Notes: a model not told the origin generated them from the letters alone. 64,000 bases of DNA from Cheiracanthium punctorium (GCA_038373885.1 JAWZYV010014451.1:62001-126000); one strand, 5' to 3'; shown: positions 13,046-25,546, counted from the first letter of the stretch. Made by a program: numbers and translations.

Positions 13046-15693
13046 AAGCTGTTTCTTTTAAGTGAGCCTTGAAGAGGGAGAAGCGAGTATATATAGTATT
13101 AATGTACGTAATAGGTAGTATTATTAGATTTGTAAAGATAATATGAATAAATCGCAATGTACCACGTTAATAAATATTTCATGAAATTAAAAGTGTTTAT
13201 CCTTTTTCAACGGTTGTCTTACAACCAACTAAATGAAAAGTAATTCTAATTTGCGTTAATGTATCCCGCAGTAATTTCAACAGAGGAGATTACTTGAACT
13301 TTTTTAAAAATGAAATTCTGTTTTGTCACATGCAGATATGATTTTAGTAGTAAAATATTCCCTTCTTCCCGTATGAAGAGCGGGTGCGCAGCTATTTTAA
13401 AAACATCTCTTGAAAATAGCATAAATGAATTCAGAAGACCTCAAAACGTGTAAATACACCAAAATCTCGAAGTCGAATTTTTTCATGATTACAATACTTT
13501 CCTTATATGGTACATGTTCGGAAAGAAATAAATGGTGCTCCATTTCATGTAGTGTCTTAGGTATTTAATGCTACAACTTGAGCCTAAAAAACAGTATGAT
13601 GTAGAAATAAGACATTTTGAAAGCCAGGAGTTCTCTGCAAACCATTAAGCTTTCCATTTTTTTGATAGTGAATGACACTGACGTAGTTTTTTGAGTCATT
13701 ATACTGCAAGCTGTTTCTTTTAAGTGAGCCTTGAAGAGGAAGAAGCGAGTATAGATAGTATTAATGTACGTAATAGGTAGTATTATTAGATTTGTAAAGA
13801 TAATATGAATAAATCGCAATGTACCACGTTAATAAATATTTCATGAAATTAAAAGTGTTTATCCTTTTTCAACGGTTGTCTTACAACCAACTAAATGAAA
13901 AGTAATTCTAATTTGCGTTAATGTATCCCGCAGTAATTTCAACAGAGGAGATTACTTGAACTTTTTTAAAAATGAAATTCTGTTTTGTCACATGCAGATA
14001 TGATTTTAGTAGTAAAATATTCCCTTCTTCCCGTATGAAGAGCGGGTGCGCAGCTATTTTAAAAACATCTCTTGAAAATAGCATAAATGAATTCAGAAGA
14101 CCTCAAAACGTGTAAATACACCAAAATCTCGAAGTCGAATTTTTTCATGATTACAATACTTTCCTTATATGGTACATGTTCGGAAAGAAATAAATGGTGC
14201 TCCATTTCATGTAGTGTCTTAGGTATTTAATGCTACAACTTGAGCCTAAAAAACAGTATGATGTAGAAATAAGACATTTTGAAAGCCAGGAGTTCTCTGC
14301 AAACCATTAAGCTTTCCATTTTTTTGATAGTGAATGACACTGACGTAGTTTTTTGAGTCATTATACTGCAAGCTGTTTCTTTTAAGTGAGCCTTGAAGAG
14401 GAAGAAGCGAGTATAGATAGTATTAATGTACGTAATAGGTAGTATTATTAGATTTGTAAAGATAATATGAATAAATCGCAATGTACCACGTTAATAAATA
14501 TTTCATGAAATTAAAAGTGTTTATCCTTTTTCAACGGTTGTCTTACAACCAACTAAATGAAAAGTAATTCTAATTTGCGTTAATGTATCCCGCAGTAATT
14601 TCAACAGAGGAGATTACTTGAACTTTTTTAAAAATGAAATTCTGTTTTGTCACATGCAGATATGATTTTAGTAGTAAAATATTCCCTTCTTCCCGTATGA
14701 AGAGCGGGTGCGCAGCTATTTTAAAAACATCTCTTGAAAATAGCATAAATGAATTCAGAAGACCTCAAAACGTGTAAATACACCAAAATCTCGAAGTCGA
14801 ATTTTTTCATGATTACAATACTTTCCTTATATGGTACATGTTCGGAAAGAAATAAATGGTGCTCCATTTCATGTAGTGTCTTAGGTATTTAATGCTACAA
14901 CTTGAGCCTAAAAAACAGTATGATGTAGAAATAAGACATTTTGAAAGCCAGGAGTTCTCTGCAAACCATTAAGCTTTCCATTTTTTTGATAGTGAATGAC
15001 ACTGACGTAGTTTTTTGAGTCATTATACTGCAAGCTGTTTCTTTTAAGTGAGCCTTGAAGAGGAAGAAGCGAGTATAGATAGTATTAATGTACGTAATAG
15101 GTAGTATTATTAGATTTGTAAAGATAATATGAATAAATCGCAATGTACCACGTTAATAAATATTTCATGAAATTAAAAGTGTTTATCCTTTTTCAACGGT
15201 TGTCTTACAACCAACTAAATGAAAAGTAATTCTAATTTGCGTTAATGTATCCCGCAGTAATTTCAACAGAGGAGATTACTTGAACTTTTTAAAAAATGAA
15301 ATTCTGTTTTGTCACATGCAGATATGATTTTAGTAGTAAAATATTCCCTTCTTCCCGTATGAAGAGCGGGTGCGCAGCTATTTTAAAAACATCTCTTGAA
15401 AATAGCATAAATGAATTCAGAAGACCTCAAAACGTGTAAATACACCAAAATCTCGAAGTCGAATTTTTTCATGATTACAATACTTTCCTTATATGGTACA
15501 TGTTCGGAAAGAAATAAATGGTGCTCCATTTCATGTAGTGTCTTAGGTATTTAATGCTACAACTTGAGCCTAAAAAACAGTATGATGTAGAAATAAGACA
15601 TTTTGAAAGCCAGGAGTTCTCTGCAAACCATTAAGCTTTCCACTTTTTTGATAGTGAATGACACTGACGTAGTTTTTTGAGTCATTATACTGC
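13046..15693. repeat. Four tandem 662-bp units
   Basis: Units are 13046-13707, 13708-14369, 14370-15031 and 15032-15693. All have the same 662-bp period, and I could find only a few substitutions between them (for example near 13077, 13090, 15290 and 15643). Each unit begins AAGCTGTTTCTTTTAAGTG and ends near CATTATACTGC. Each carries a Helitron-like 3' terminus: a CCCG...CGGG hairpin followed by TGCGCAGCTA (13368-13394 and +662, +1324, +1986). The near-identity means recent amplification or ongoing homogenisation. An 82-codon minus-strand frame appears three times, but it spans unit junctions and is a by-product of the tandem arrangement. Confidence 0.95.
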
Positions 15694-15750
15694 AATGATC
15701 AGGTTAGTACTCATGACACAAACTTTACATTAAGAGTCAAATAATTTTGC

Positions 15751-15775
15751 TTTTTTTTTTTTTTTTTTTTTTTTT
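15751..15775. repeat. Poly-T run (25 nt)
   Basis: Uninterrupted T25 between the tandem array and the Helitron-like 3' terminus. Confidence 0.9.
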
Positions 15776-16079
15776 AATTCCACATCACGAATAATTTCGA
15801 ATTACACATGTAAGGAAAATTTTCGTTTCCTACTGTGCGAAGAACGGGCACGCAGCTAGTTAATAATAAAATAAACTTTGCTAATTTAACCTAATTTAAT
15901 TTAATGTTATTTGAAAAATCCTTCTTTAATCTTTTACTGCAAAGTTTGTTTCTTGGCCATACAAATATTACGCTCAGACACGTTTTTGTTCCATAAGTAG
16001 AAAATTGTTTATTCAGCAGGATCTTCGGTTTTCTGTGGTTTTCATTAGGACGCGCATTTAGAACTCCTGGGTAAGCAGG

Positions 16080-16434
16080 TGTTTCTCATTTCTTGATTGA
16101 CAATCTAGTTAACTAATTACATTTGAGAGTAACGCCTTCGTGATCGTGCTGCACCCTGCCAGCAGGTGTAGTAAGTAAGGAGTATTTAAGCAAGAGCGCA
16201 GAAATTTCGAGAGCTTCGTCTTAACTTCGCGCTTAGCTTTTTAGGAGTTTGGAACGTAAAGCTTAGCTTCGAGCCTTTAGACTGCGATGTAAGAAGATAG
16301 CCACGGAACGAATAAGGTCGCCGGCCCGACTCCTGCCCTCTGTCTGAACTTTGAAATAAACTATTTAACCTAGAATCCCAATGGATTTGCGTCAATTATT
16401 CCAACAAGGAATGGCGTAAGGCCCATTCTTTACA
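16080..16434 (+). mobile_element. LTR-like block (possible solo LTR)
   Basis: A GC-richer island with LTR layout. There is a TATA-like GTATTTAAGCAAGAGCGC near 16178-16195, about 160 nt of leader-like sequence, GAAATAAAC at 16350-16358 as a possible polyadenylation signal, and a downstream U5-like tail. It starts TGTTTCTC and could end at CA near 16407 or 16434. No target duplication is evident and no coding remnant is attached, so the ends are approximate and a Gypsy or BEL origin cannot be separated. Confidence 0.35.
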
Positions 16435-16460
16435 TATATATACATACATATATATATATA
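16432..16460. repeat. TA-rich simple sequence
   Basis: Short interrupted (TA)n with TACATACA interruptions. Confidence 0.7.
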
Positions 16461-16744
16461 ATCGGTACCTATTAATTATTGTTTTTTTTTACCTCTACCG
16501 TGTGACACCCTTGAGACGCTACGTGGAGATTGCGTTCTGGACGTAGTCAAGATTATGTCACAGACGCACAGTGGCTCTTAAAAACCAGAATAAATTAACA
16601 GTTTACTATTAGAAAATAATCTTTTCTTGCTGGGGAATGACAAAAAAAGTCGTAGGAAAAAAAAACTTATAGGGCAAGAAATAAGACATATTTTAATATT
16701 GAGAACGATATTCAATAAAGTGGTGAACTAGCGTAGAGTCATAA

Positions 16745-17137
16745 ACAGCTAATTGCTAATTGTTTGCTGAGTACGTGAGGACCACTTTCATGAAGCGTTC
16801 TACTCGAAGTTGACACCAACCTTCCATTGGTTGCAGCAGGGAGGATCTCTGCCGAGTCGGCGTTGTGGATCTATTTCTTTGCTCGCGACATATGTCGGTT
16901 ATCGGCGCTGGTAATAACAATTTGCCATCTATGAATGAACCTCCTGGATACGGAATTTCTAGGTATAAATAGTTGCCAAAGACTTTGAACCATAGAACGT
17001 CTGATATTTAGCCTTATGGCAACTTGTGTCTGACTTTGTGCTGCCTGTTGTTTTCCAAAAGCTCTCCATCGCTGTTCTTCAGGCAAATGATACCTGGAAG
17101 TCATAATTATGAATAGTCTATTACTAGCTTCTAACAT
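16745..17137 (-). pseudogene. Tc1-like transposase, N-terminal fragment
   Basis: The likely start is the ATG at 17104, giving MTSRYHLPEEQRWRAFGK, a recognisable opening of arachnid Tc1-like transposases. A helix-turn-helix region follows with SQTQVAIRLNIRRSMVQSLW. This is the DNA-binding half that recognises the terminal repeats of its own element. Beyond 16871 the homology continues in other frames (RSTTPTRQRSS, then ESGPHVLSKQ), showing frameshifts, and it stops near 16745. The entire DDE catalytic domain is absent. In Tc1 proteins the full length is about 340 residues; about 120 are traceable here. No terminal inverted repeat was found beside it. It is a dead, 3'-truncated copy, distinct in sequence from the copy at 25.9-26.8 kb. 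Confidence 0.8.
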
Positions 17138-17139
17138 AA

Positions 17140-20037
17140 CAAATGTAGCAAAACTTGGAGGTTTGATCTTAAATATGCAAATTTACGTTCCTAGTAAATT
17201 ATTGCTAGTAAATTAAGCTGCATATTGCCGCTCTAATCATCCACTTTTATTGGAAGCATATTCCAATTTCATAAGGATTTTTGAGCGAGATATTGCTATT
17301 TTAGTGGTTTTTACTTAGTTTTTGGAACCAGTGTATTTTGCTGTTTTGTAGGGGAAAATTCAGTCGGAGGACATGGATTCTGAACTGTTAATGCGGCAAC
17401 ATTTTATTATAAAATATTTAATTTACAACATTCGAAATATTTAAACCTTCAACTTTTTATATGCAATGTAATAGTATATTTTTTGAATTATTTAAAATAA
17501 TGAATTTTCTTACACTTTAAATATCACTTGTAAGATTAAGTGATTACGAAAATATAAAATTGCAAAATATTTATAATTACAAAATTCTACATCTACTTCT
17601 AATTCTAATTCTACATGTGTGCTAACTGAACTTATAATGCATATCATTTTCAAACCGTGGAAAAACTGCAATGTGAAATTAATGGAATTTCATTTTCTTC
17701 TAATAACTTTGCTTCTTCTATAACTATGCCTATATATTTTGTAATTGTAAATTTTTGAAGAAAATTTTAATAATACATGTTATTTTATACAATTACAACT
17801 ACTTTTCCTTTTTATAACCGCTGTGTTTAAATAAAATGAATATATTAAATTAATGCAGAAATAAACATTAAACCTCACAGCTACTTTATTTTCAGAAGTA
17901 AAAGGTGTACAAAACTAAAAATTTTGCCGAATTTAAAATACGCTGTGATAAAAAAATAATAATAACTTAATAATTGACTTCCTCTGTGAAATAAGAAAAA
18001 AATGACTCGATTCTTATCGCCTTACACTTCTAGTTGTTGAAAAATTCTTTTAAAATTTCTAAGTGCTCACCGAGTTATTTTTGAGTGGGAAAATGACGGT
18101 TATTCAAACATCTGAGTCTGTGCGCGTTGTAATGTTAATCGAATTCAATACTGGATGCAAAATGCACAAGAAACTTTTGCCCAAAATTATTTTGACTCTA
18201 ATTAATCTCTCGTACGCTCAAGTTATTGAAGAATGTCAAATCTATACTTGGTAGTTTAGAAGATCTTTGAAATTAATTACACGAAATCCAAAGCTGGTAA
18301 GAAAAATATCGTGATTAGTGGCCAGATCTGCAGAATTTCCCTGCGGAGTATTGTACATAGCGTGTTTCTCTCTTTTTGTATTTTCTTTACATTTTGACAC
18401 TAAAACCTTCAGGAGAATCAGATATCGTAGATGTTCTCATGGACCATTTACCTTGATTGAATCTATCTTCTCTGCCCTTTTCGTTTCCCAACAGGAATCA
18501 AGGTGTATCCAACATTTCTTGGTTGCTGATCTTAACGCTACATTACTGGAAATGCGTAGACACCGTAGTAGAAAACAAGTTATTTTTTGTTGTTTTAAGA
18601 AAAGTTTTAAATCTATTTTATCTGTTTTCTGTGGTAAAATTATTAAACCAAAACTTTTTGTAAGATTGCCTATAATAAACATAATTTCTTATACAGCACC
18701 CTAATTGATTATTAAATACGCTGTACGATATCACTGCTGTTAAATTTAATTTAGAGAGTCTAAATAAAAGATGCTGTGTTAGTTTTTATCTAATATTCTA
18801 TTATTTCTTTGAAAAAGGTTTGCTGTGATGGTTCTGGATATTTTTTATTATTATAAAATACTTATGTTTATATATTAGGCTGATATTTTTTTTAAAGTAA
18901 AGAAGGGCGTTCTGCGGAAAAAAAAGTCTTAGGGTCGAAGTAGTGTTGAAATAATGTGTGAATATTCTCGGAATTTTAGTTAAACTCTAAGGCGGATTTC
19001 TAGAAGTATAAAAAATAATTTTAGCAGAAATGTTCGCTTCATTGCGAAATTGATTATCTAAATTTTTAAAAGTATACATCAAGGGCTCGTATGGAAGATT
19101 TTAGTGACTTCGAAAGTTTAATGCAAAACAACTGACGTTAAATTCCGAGGTTTTAAGTGGATTCATACCTTTTCGAAATTTTTCCAAGGTTTCACTTTTG
19201 TCAGCTTCTGTTGGACTACATTAGAAATGACCTAAAATACACGGAAAATGTGCACAGTTTTATGGATCGAAATGGCCACTTTAAAAAAATATTTTTTTAC
19301 CCCATATTTTTTTTTTTTTGTAATTCTTATAACATGATATATGAAATACAAAAGAAACTGTACATACATTAACATGCTGAACCATGCGATTCATTAAAAT
19401 ATGATTTTTGTTAACACATATACTCATGATATCACGCCTTAGTCGTGACAAGCTGAAATTTCAGTCTAACTCTTTTTAGAAACCGTATATTTGTGAGAAA
19501 AATTTTACCGAAATGGCGCGATGTCCCTGTATTTCTTATACAGCGAGTAGAGAAATCTACTTACCGAGAAAAACCGATGTCAGTTTTCGGCCAACTATAT
19601 TGTATTATTGATAAAGCTTGGATATTTGTTACCCGTCTGAAAGTTGGAATATTCGTAAACGTTAATGATGCCATTTTGGCAGTTTCAAACCTAAGAATAT
19701 TTGGAGAATTGTTTTAATGACAACCTTAATGGTAAATGCAATTTTCTCATGCAAATGTTACCAAAGAATGAAAATATCGGGGTTCAAATATCCTAGCTGT
19801 TCAGTTTTATGTGTGGATTAATGAACTTGAGGTGACAAGTCAGTGCGTACAATCACGCTTTGATTGAGGCGATAGAAGTAAACTTTATAAACGTGAATGT
19901 CCAGATTTATGTCGGATTCTAGGACGCGTGGTTAAAAACTGGTAAAATCATTTTTTCACTATTAAATTATTTCTTCTCAATATAGGATCTGTCAGATAAC
20001 GATTGAAGTTATTTTAGTGTTCAGCATAATGTACAGT
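17140..20037. other. AT-rich stretch without recognisable gene
   Basis: Several open frames near 18.3-18.7 kb occur on both strands over the same bases and show no domain. No repeat structure seen. Confidence 0.5.
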
Positions 20038-20235
20038 ACATGTGGGCAACCGGCGGCCCGTGTGCCAGATGTGGCGCGGCACGGATTTTGATCCGGCCCG
20101 CGGAACATATCAGATACCCGTATAAAACCCGTATAAACCATTCAAACTCCCATATGAATCCCAATTATACGGCTCTCGACTTAGCTAGCATCCTGAAGTT
20201 TGGACCACAATTTTCAAAGATTGTCCGTACCTGAT
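20038..20235. repeat. Rearranged member of the 50.7-kb MITE family
   Basis: A GC-rich start (GGGCAACCGGCGGCCCG...CCGGCCCGCGG) resembles hAT-type ends. The segment 20117-20175 (CCCGTATAAA ... AATCCCAATTATACGGC) matches the reverse complement of about 50774-50831 in the foldback element at 50714-51343. The two are therefore related but rearranged. No intact ends or coding sequence. Confidence 0.5.
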
Positions 20236-20706
20236 GTACAGATTAGTAAAAAAAATAACTGTGCATTATTCGGAGAATGAATAGATATTGGTTTTATACT
20301 ACCACTTAACATTTTCAAGGATATTATTACTGATTTCATAAAGAGTCCTTTTTTTTCTTTACTTGAAATATTGAAATTCCCCTTTTCCGCTGTGTTTTAT
20401 CCCCAAGCATATACTTTTCTGATCGATTCAGAAACACGTAGCTACTGCGAAATTCAGGAACTATAGATTTACCTAAGCTAGATTTTTAATGACTATCTTA
20501 ATTTTAGTTCTGTAGTTATTATTGTCGTTAAGAAAATATACATAATTTATATGTTTAAGCCTGGAATTTGCTTAGTTAATTTTCATAATTCATTGGATTT
20601 AAACCAAAAACTGAAAACGTAATATACTATTCGGTTTATATTTCGTAAGTCAAGAATAAAGTAACTAGCAGGGATTTCTAAACGGAAAAACTTCGTTTCT
20701 TATATA

Positions 20707-20745
20707 CAGTGGACGCTATTAATATGACCACCTTGGTAAAAAGAG
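20707..20745 (+). mobile_element. pogo/Tigger-like terminal repeat, orphan
   Basis: TA followed by CAGTGGACGCTATTAATATG and ACCACC looks like the outer end of a pogo/Tigger-type mariner element. No matching inverted end was found within the next several hundred bases, so it is an isolated end or a heavily deleted copy. Confidence 0.35.
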
Positions 20746-21509
20746 ACCGACTGCTCATACGGATTGTTTATATAGATTGGTTATATTTCCTGAAGATTTC
20801 TATTTAGAACCATAAAAAATTCGTGACCTTTGTAAAGTGATTAGTTTTATGGCCTGTTGAAATGTGACGAGTTTTGCTAGACAGAAGAATGGTCACACTC
20901 ACGTTTGGTAAGCACCACTAGACTTGTTTTAAAAAATATTATTATACTCTTATTTATTGAATACTGGAGGTTTATGAAGCATCAAAAGTATCGTCAGATT
21001 CGTATTCAAAACTTGGAAAATGTAGCATTGACTTTACAAAATATTTTTAATTCTACTTCCTCATATCTAAATTATAATAGCAGTAAATGTATACTTTTAC
21101 CTATGCTTTTGTTCTCTGAAAGCAATCATTATTAATTCATCTACTGCGAAGAATTCATATATCGACGGAAGAAATTACGTAAATATAACGCGACTGCATG
21201 AAAACTGTTTTTTGAAACTATGCAATTTTTACTTCTCAATCAATATTTTTTAGAGATTATCTTTTATTTTATTTTCCAGCGTATCAATAAAAAATTCATG
21301 TTTTTACAGGAAGACTTGCTTAGTAGTAAACATTTAATGAAGACTTATTTACAGAAAATGAATAGGCTGAACTGTATAAATATCTTCTACTAAAATTAGG
21401 AAAGTTTTTTTTTTCTATTATGAAAATAATCCTGTTTTAATTGCTTATATTTAACCAAGTCTTATTTTTTTCATGTTAAATAGAAGTATGCTTTTTTTTT
21501 CGATTAGAA

Positions 21510-21514
<5 letters not shown>

Positions 21515-21544
<30 letters not shown>
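21515..21544. repeat. (AT)15 microsatellite
   Basis: Perfect dinucleotide run. Confidence 0.95.
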
Positions 21545-21548
<4 letters not shown>

Positions 21549-24430
21549 AAAATAATAGGGGAGAAAATGCACTCTATAATTTGAACGTAGAACAAATAGC
21601 AATTGGGCAATTGGTAAAGACGTAAAGATAGCTAATCTTTTTATCAGTTTAGCGTATTTATGGTTCTTATTTTATCTTTAACTGTCACTGTGCAATGAAA
21701 TGAATCTTTTTTTCCGTTTCGACTGCAATGAAGTAGTTAGTGAAAATGTTCTTCAACTTATAATATCGACAAAAGACGTACCTTATTAATAGATTGAGAT
21801 TTCATTTACTAGACATTTTTATATATCTCTATATTTTATTTTAATGTCAATTCATTATTTTGAGTGTTTTTGTGTAATTTTCATCAATGTGTTTAAAATT
21901 GTGATATAATAAATACAGATTATTTAAAAAAACACGAAATTTGAATGAAAAACTTCTAAAGATTCTATTAACAGACAGGAGATTTTAACATTTACTTATC
22001 AATTTATACACTTTTTATCACGTACCCACATCACAAAATGATATTAAGCCATAATAGTATTTAAGATAATTTATTTTTGATGTTAAAACATATTATTTGA
22101 AAATAGAATTTTTAAACAATTCCAGAATGTTCTTCCACTAATGTAAAAATTTATTTTTGTTATTTATATATGCAGTAAAGCTCAGTAAAACCTGGTCAGT
22201 GTGACAAGTCCGTATATCGTATTTTGTGTCCAAACAATATGAAATAGTTTTTTTGAAATGACAATTTATTCAATTCGTAATTAACATACATTAAATTACA
22301 ATATTGTGTACCCTATGTAATGTATTACTTTAGATTTTTTACTTAAATTATGCAAGTCGGTATTTAAAAAATGCAATTATATTTATTCCATACAGGCATT
22401 TACTTTTTGCGTTAATTCAAATTGCTAAGATTGCTTCACATAATTGTGCATATGCGCTTCTATTTAATTATTTGTTAAGGTTGCATGCTTTATAAAGTTT
22501 AAAGTTGAATATTAAAATAAAAGTGTTTTCCGTAAAGGAAAATACTTGAGAACCTACAATATGTGCTGTATCAACTGAAATCACCTTGCCGCCTTTTATA
22601 GCAAAGTGAATGTTCCGATTATTTTAAAGTAATATAGTTATGGCATATTAAAGTAGCTAAGCTTTAAGCAATGAAACCTGTTACAACGGCATCTGACGGC
22701 TAAATCTGAAATTAGTGTTCTTATCTCAAAAACTGTATGAGGTACAAGAGAAAGTCATTGCGTAGCACATACCTACTTACTACCTTATACATACTTGCGT
22801 AGCACATACATCTGAATCCCAATTTTATGCCTACTGTTTTCCCCTTACTGAAGTTAATGAGGTGACAAAAGATTTTTTAGTGGTCGACATGTATATAATT
22901 CGCCAAGTGATAACTATAGTAGACCGCATTGAATATCCAAAATACGTTATTTAAGACTTGTAAAATCTCCAAAATAACTAAAAAGAGACGTGAATTTGAA
23001 CAGAAAAATGTTCTACTGAAGATGAAAAACAAATACTCATTTCAATATAAGGATAACGGGGTCCAGTATTTTTGTTACAATGAAAAATACGTTTCATATA
23101 CCTCGAAACAAGTACATAAAAGCAGAAATATCAAACGATGTAAAACATAGTACGGGGGGAGGAACCTGAGGAAATTAACACTTTTTATGATTACTGAAAG
23201 GGAAATTTTTTGAAAAGGAAATTACAGTATTATGAGAATAAAGGGAATTCAGATAAAAGAAATCAACTAAATATAATACTTACACGGTAGCACTTTTTTT
23301 AGTTATACTGTTTTTATATTTTAGGTCCTTTATTTAATAACTAAAACACTTAGCACATACACATATACACACTTTAATGACTATAAAAAGCAGGTCATTC
23401 TGGAGATTTCATAGGAAAATACTCAGTATTCTAGCGTCTGGAGAACGTTACTTTAACACAGAAAGAAAGTCATTATTATTTCCTGAGTACATACACTTTT
23501 GGAAAGAAAATGTTATAAAACTTTAGGTTCTGTTTTAATGAGGTGTGATTTCCAGTATTTCCTTTTGAAGTAACCATTAGCAACAAATATATGCAATGAC
23601 ATTACACTTAATGTTTTGGACTTTATCTAAAGGACTAATATCTTGTTAAAGCAATTATTTTAGGCATCTGAGATTAGGTAGAATTATTTTTTGCCAGATA
23701 CTATAACTCCAGTTCTAGAAACAGGAAATTTATATATTACAACTTTGTTAAAGTAGGGCAAATTTTCACAAAAATAGATTTCTAGTCTGAATATCGGTTA
23801 AAGGAATATCCCGCTTATCGTAATAGATCTCAATGTACCGAACCGTAATACACTCATGTCCATAAATCAAAAATAATGGCGAAAGAGCCAGAAAAAAGAC
23901 AAATGTGATTTATTCTTACAGCTTATTTACTAAACTAAACATAAAGAACAAAAAAATCTGATGTGTCCAACACATGACTTACTTGCATGTCTATTAAATC
24001 AAAAATGTTTTTTTACGTACTTCCTCTAAACTTATTTGTTTGAAAGAGATAAAATATCAATAATAGTAAGATTTAGCGATTTCTAGCCAAATATTTCGAT
24101 ATCGCCAAGCTGAGTTCAATTTGAAAGATTTCCTTCTGACACTTTATTTGGCGATATTTCACCAAAAGCCGACAAACTTGAGATAATTTGCGAGATTTTG
24201 GGGATAGCCAAAGTAGTCATTGATCACAGACTTTCAATGAATTGAATGCATCCATACACCTTAATGCATTTTAAGTCATTTGGCTCACCCTGTAAATAAA
24301 TTCCTAGTCGATTGCTATCAAAAAAGATATTGAAAACAGTTAGATATTATAATATAGTTCTAAATACAAAAGTTCAAAATTCTACGGGTTAAAGTTTTAG
24401 AGTTATACAAAATACGAAATAATTTTTGGC

Positions 24431-24688
24431 GCCAAATTTCGCGATATTTCGGCGAAACTCGTTAATGTCGACGACATTTGACGAGATTTTAACCATGGAC
24501 CCACAAGACAGATTATCGCCAAATTTGGCGATATTTCGCCAAAACTCGCCAAGAACGATGAAAAATGGCGATACTTTGGGCATGGACCAAATGACTGACT
24601 ATCGCCAAATTTGGCGACATTTCGGCAAAACTCGCCAAGGTCGAGGACAGACGGCGAGATTTTGGGCATGTACCAAACAATGACTATC
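24431..24688. repeat. Three tandem ~86-bp satellite units
   Basis: Units start with GCCAAATTT at 24431, 24518 and 24604. All share GCCAAATTTGGCGAYATTTC followed by AACTCGCCAAG and a GGGCATG(T/G)ACC segment. Units two and three are closest; unit one is more diverged. The core CGCCAAATTTGGCG is itself palindromic. Open frames on both strands through this block are explained by the repeat. Confidence 0.85.
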
Positions 24689-24875
24689 TACAATTGTATT
24701 ATTCTGAAGATGTCCATAGACATTAAAGCATTGAAATTCTTTTCTGTGGTCCTGTAAACTCTCCAGTAGATTGGAACCAAAAATCGAGATGCACAACTAG
24801 ATGTTACAACAATCTTATATATGAAGTTTCATAATAGTTTTTGAGGTTTCAGAGTTAAATATGCACACACGTACA

Positions 24876-24905
24876 CCAAAAGTCGCCAAGCTAGGCGACT
24901 TTTGG
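24876..24905. repeat. Perfect 12-bp stem, 6-nt loop hairpin
   Basis: CCAAAAGTCGCC (24876-24887) and GGCGACTTTTGG (24894-24905) are exact reverse complements. The arms carry the GTCGCCAA word of the neighbouring satellite, so it may be a folded pair of satellite fragments. Confidence 0.85.
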
Positions 24906-25160
24906 CATAGTTCTTGAGGGAGGCATGTGGCCGTGGTCGGACCATTACCTAACTTATGTGGTAGGGCGGTATTGTGCTTGAAATGGATGAATGCCCCTAA
25001 AATTGCCATTGACCGTAATGTATTGAAAATCTTTTGAGTGTCCCTGTAGCAGAACTGTAAAGACACTTTTTTTAATAGAGAAATTCATTTTCTAACTCTT
25101 TACAGCATATATCACTTCTGAGTTGTTTGAAATATCCCAATACCTCTAAAAAACGCTTTG

Positions 25161-25506
25161 ATGAATTTCGTCCCATAGAGCGTAATGTATTTCGAATCTT
25201 TTAGGCGGTTCTGTAGATAAACTATCCAGTCGAATGGAACCGAAAGGGGATGTGCACAACTAGATGTTACAACAATCCTAAATATAAAGTTTCAACATTC
25301 TACGCCTAATAGTTTTTGAGATATGCTAGTTTAATGAATTTCGGCCCATTGAGCGTAATGTATTTCGAATGTTTTGGGCGGTCCTGTAGATAAACTATCC
25401 AGTCGAATGGAACCAAAAGGGGAGGTGCACAACTAGATCATAGAACAATCCTAAATATCAAATCTGAACATTCTAAGACCAATAGTTTTTGAGATATGAG
25501 AGTTAC
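25161..25506. repeat. Two tandem 173-bp units
   Basis: Both units start ATGAATTTCG (25161 and 25334) and end at GAGATATG plus a few bases. They share AAACTATCCAGTCGAATGGAACC and GTGCACAACTAGAT in part. Substitutions are scattered, so this is an older duplication than the 662-bp array. Confidence 0.85.
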
Positions 25507-25510
25507 ATGC

Positions 25511-25546
25511 ATACGTACGTGCGTACGTACGTGCGTACGTACGTAC
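25511..25546. repeat. (CGTA)n microsatellite
   Basis: ACGT/CGTG tetranucleotide run, with a few G-for-A interruptions, directly after the second 173-bp unit. Confidence 0.9.

Larger units (their letters stand above)
11484..15859 (+). mobile_element. Non-autonomous Helitron-like element (4376 bp)
   Basis: The 5' end begins TCTCTACTTATTATAAAAG and runs into a GTGTCTGTCTGTGTG stretch, then ACAAACGGCTACACCTAG and AAACACCAAATTTGGTACAC. I recognise this leader as typical of arthropod Helitron/Helentron families. The 3' end is a degenerate hairpin (GTGCGAAGAACGGGCAC) followed by GCAGCTAG at 15852-15859. The insertion sits between A (11483) and T (15860), with no target duplication, as Helitrons do. 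No Rep/helicase coding sequence is present, so the element depends on enzymes supplied from elsewhere. The interior holds about 1.5 kb of AT-rich DNA, then a four-unit tandem array (13046-15693), then a T25 run at 15751-15775. The termini are seen directly; family membership rests on remembered resemblance. Confidence 0.75.
20240..24069. other. AT-rich stretch with transposon-end fragment only
   Basis: Apart from the terminal-repeat-like sequence at 20707 and the (AT)15 at 21515, nothing is recognised. A short direct duplication of TTGCGTAGCACATAC occurs at 22758 and 22796. Confidence 0.5.

Noticed and set aside
13571..13819. 82-codon minus-strand frame, identical in three places
   Set aside because: Created by the junctions of the 662-bp array; no domain and no independent copy.
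18318..18704. 128-codon plus-strand frame
   Set aside because: Other long frames occupy the same bases on both strands; peptide shows no domain. Likely chance.
24389..24683. Several long frames on both strands with repeated IWRHFGK-type peptides
   Set aside because: Explained by the ~86-bp satellite, which is open in several frames.
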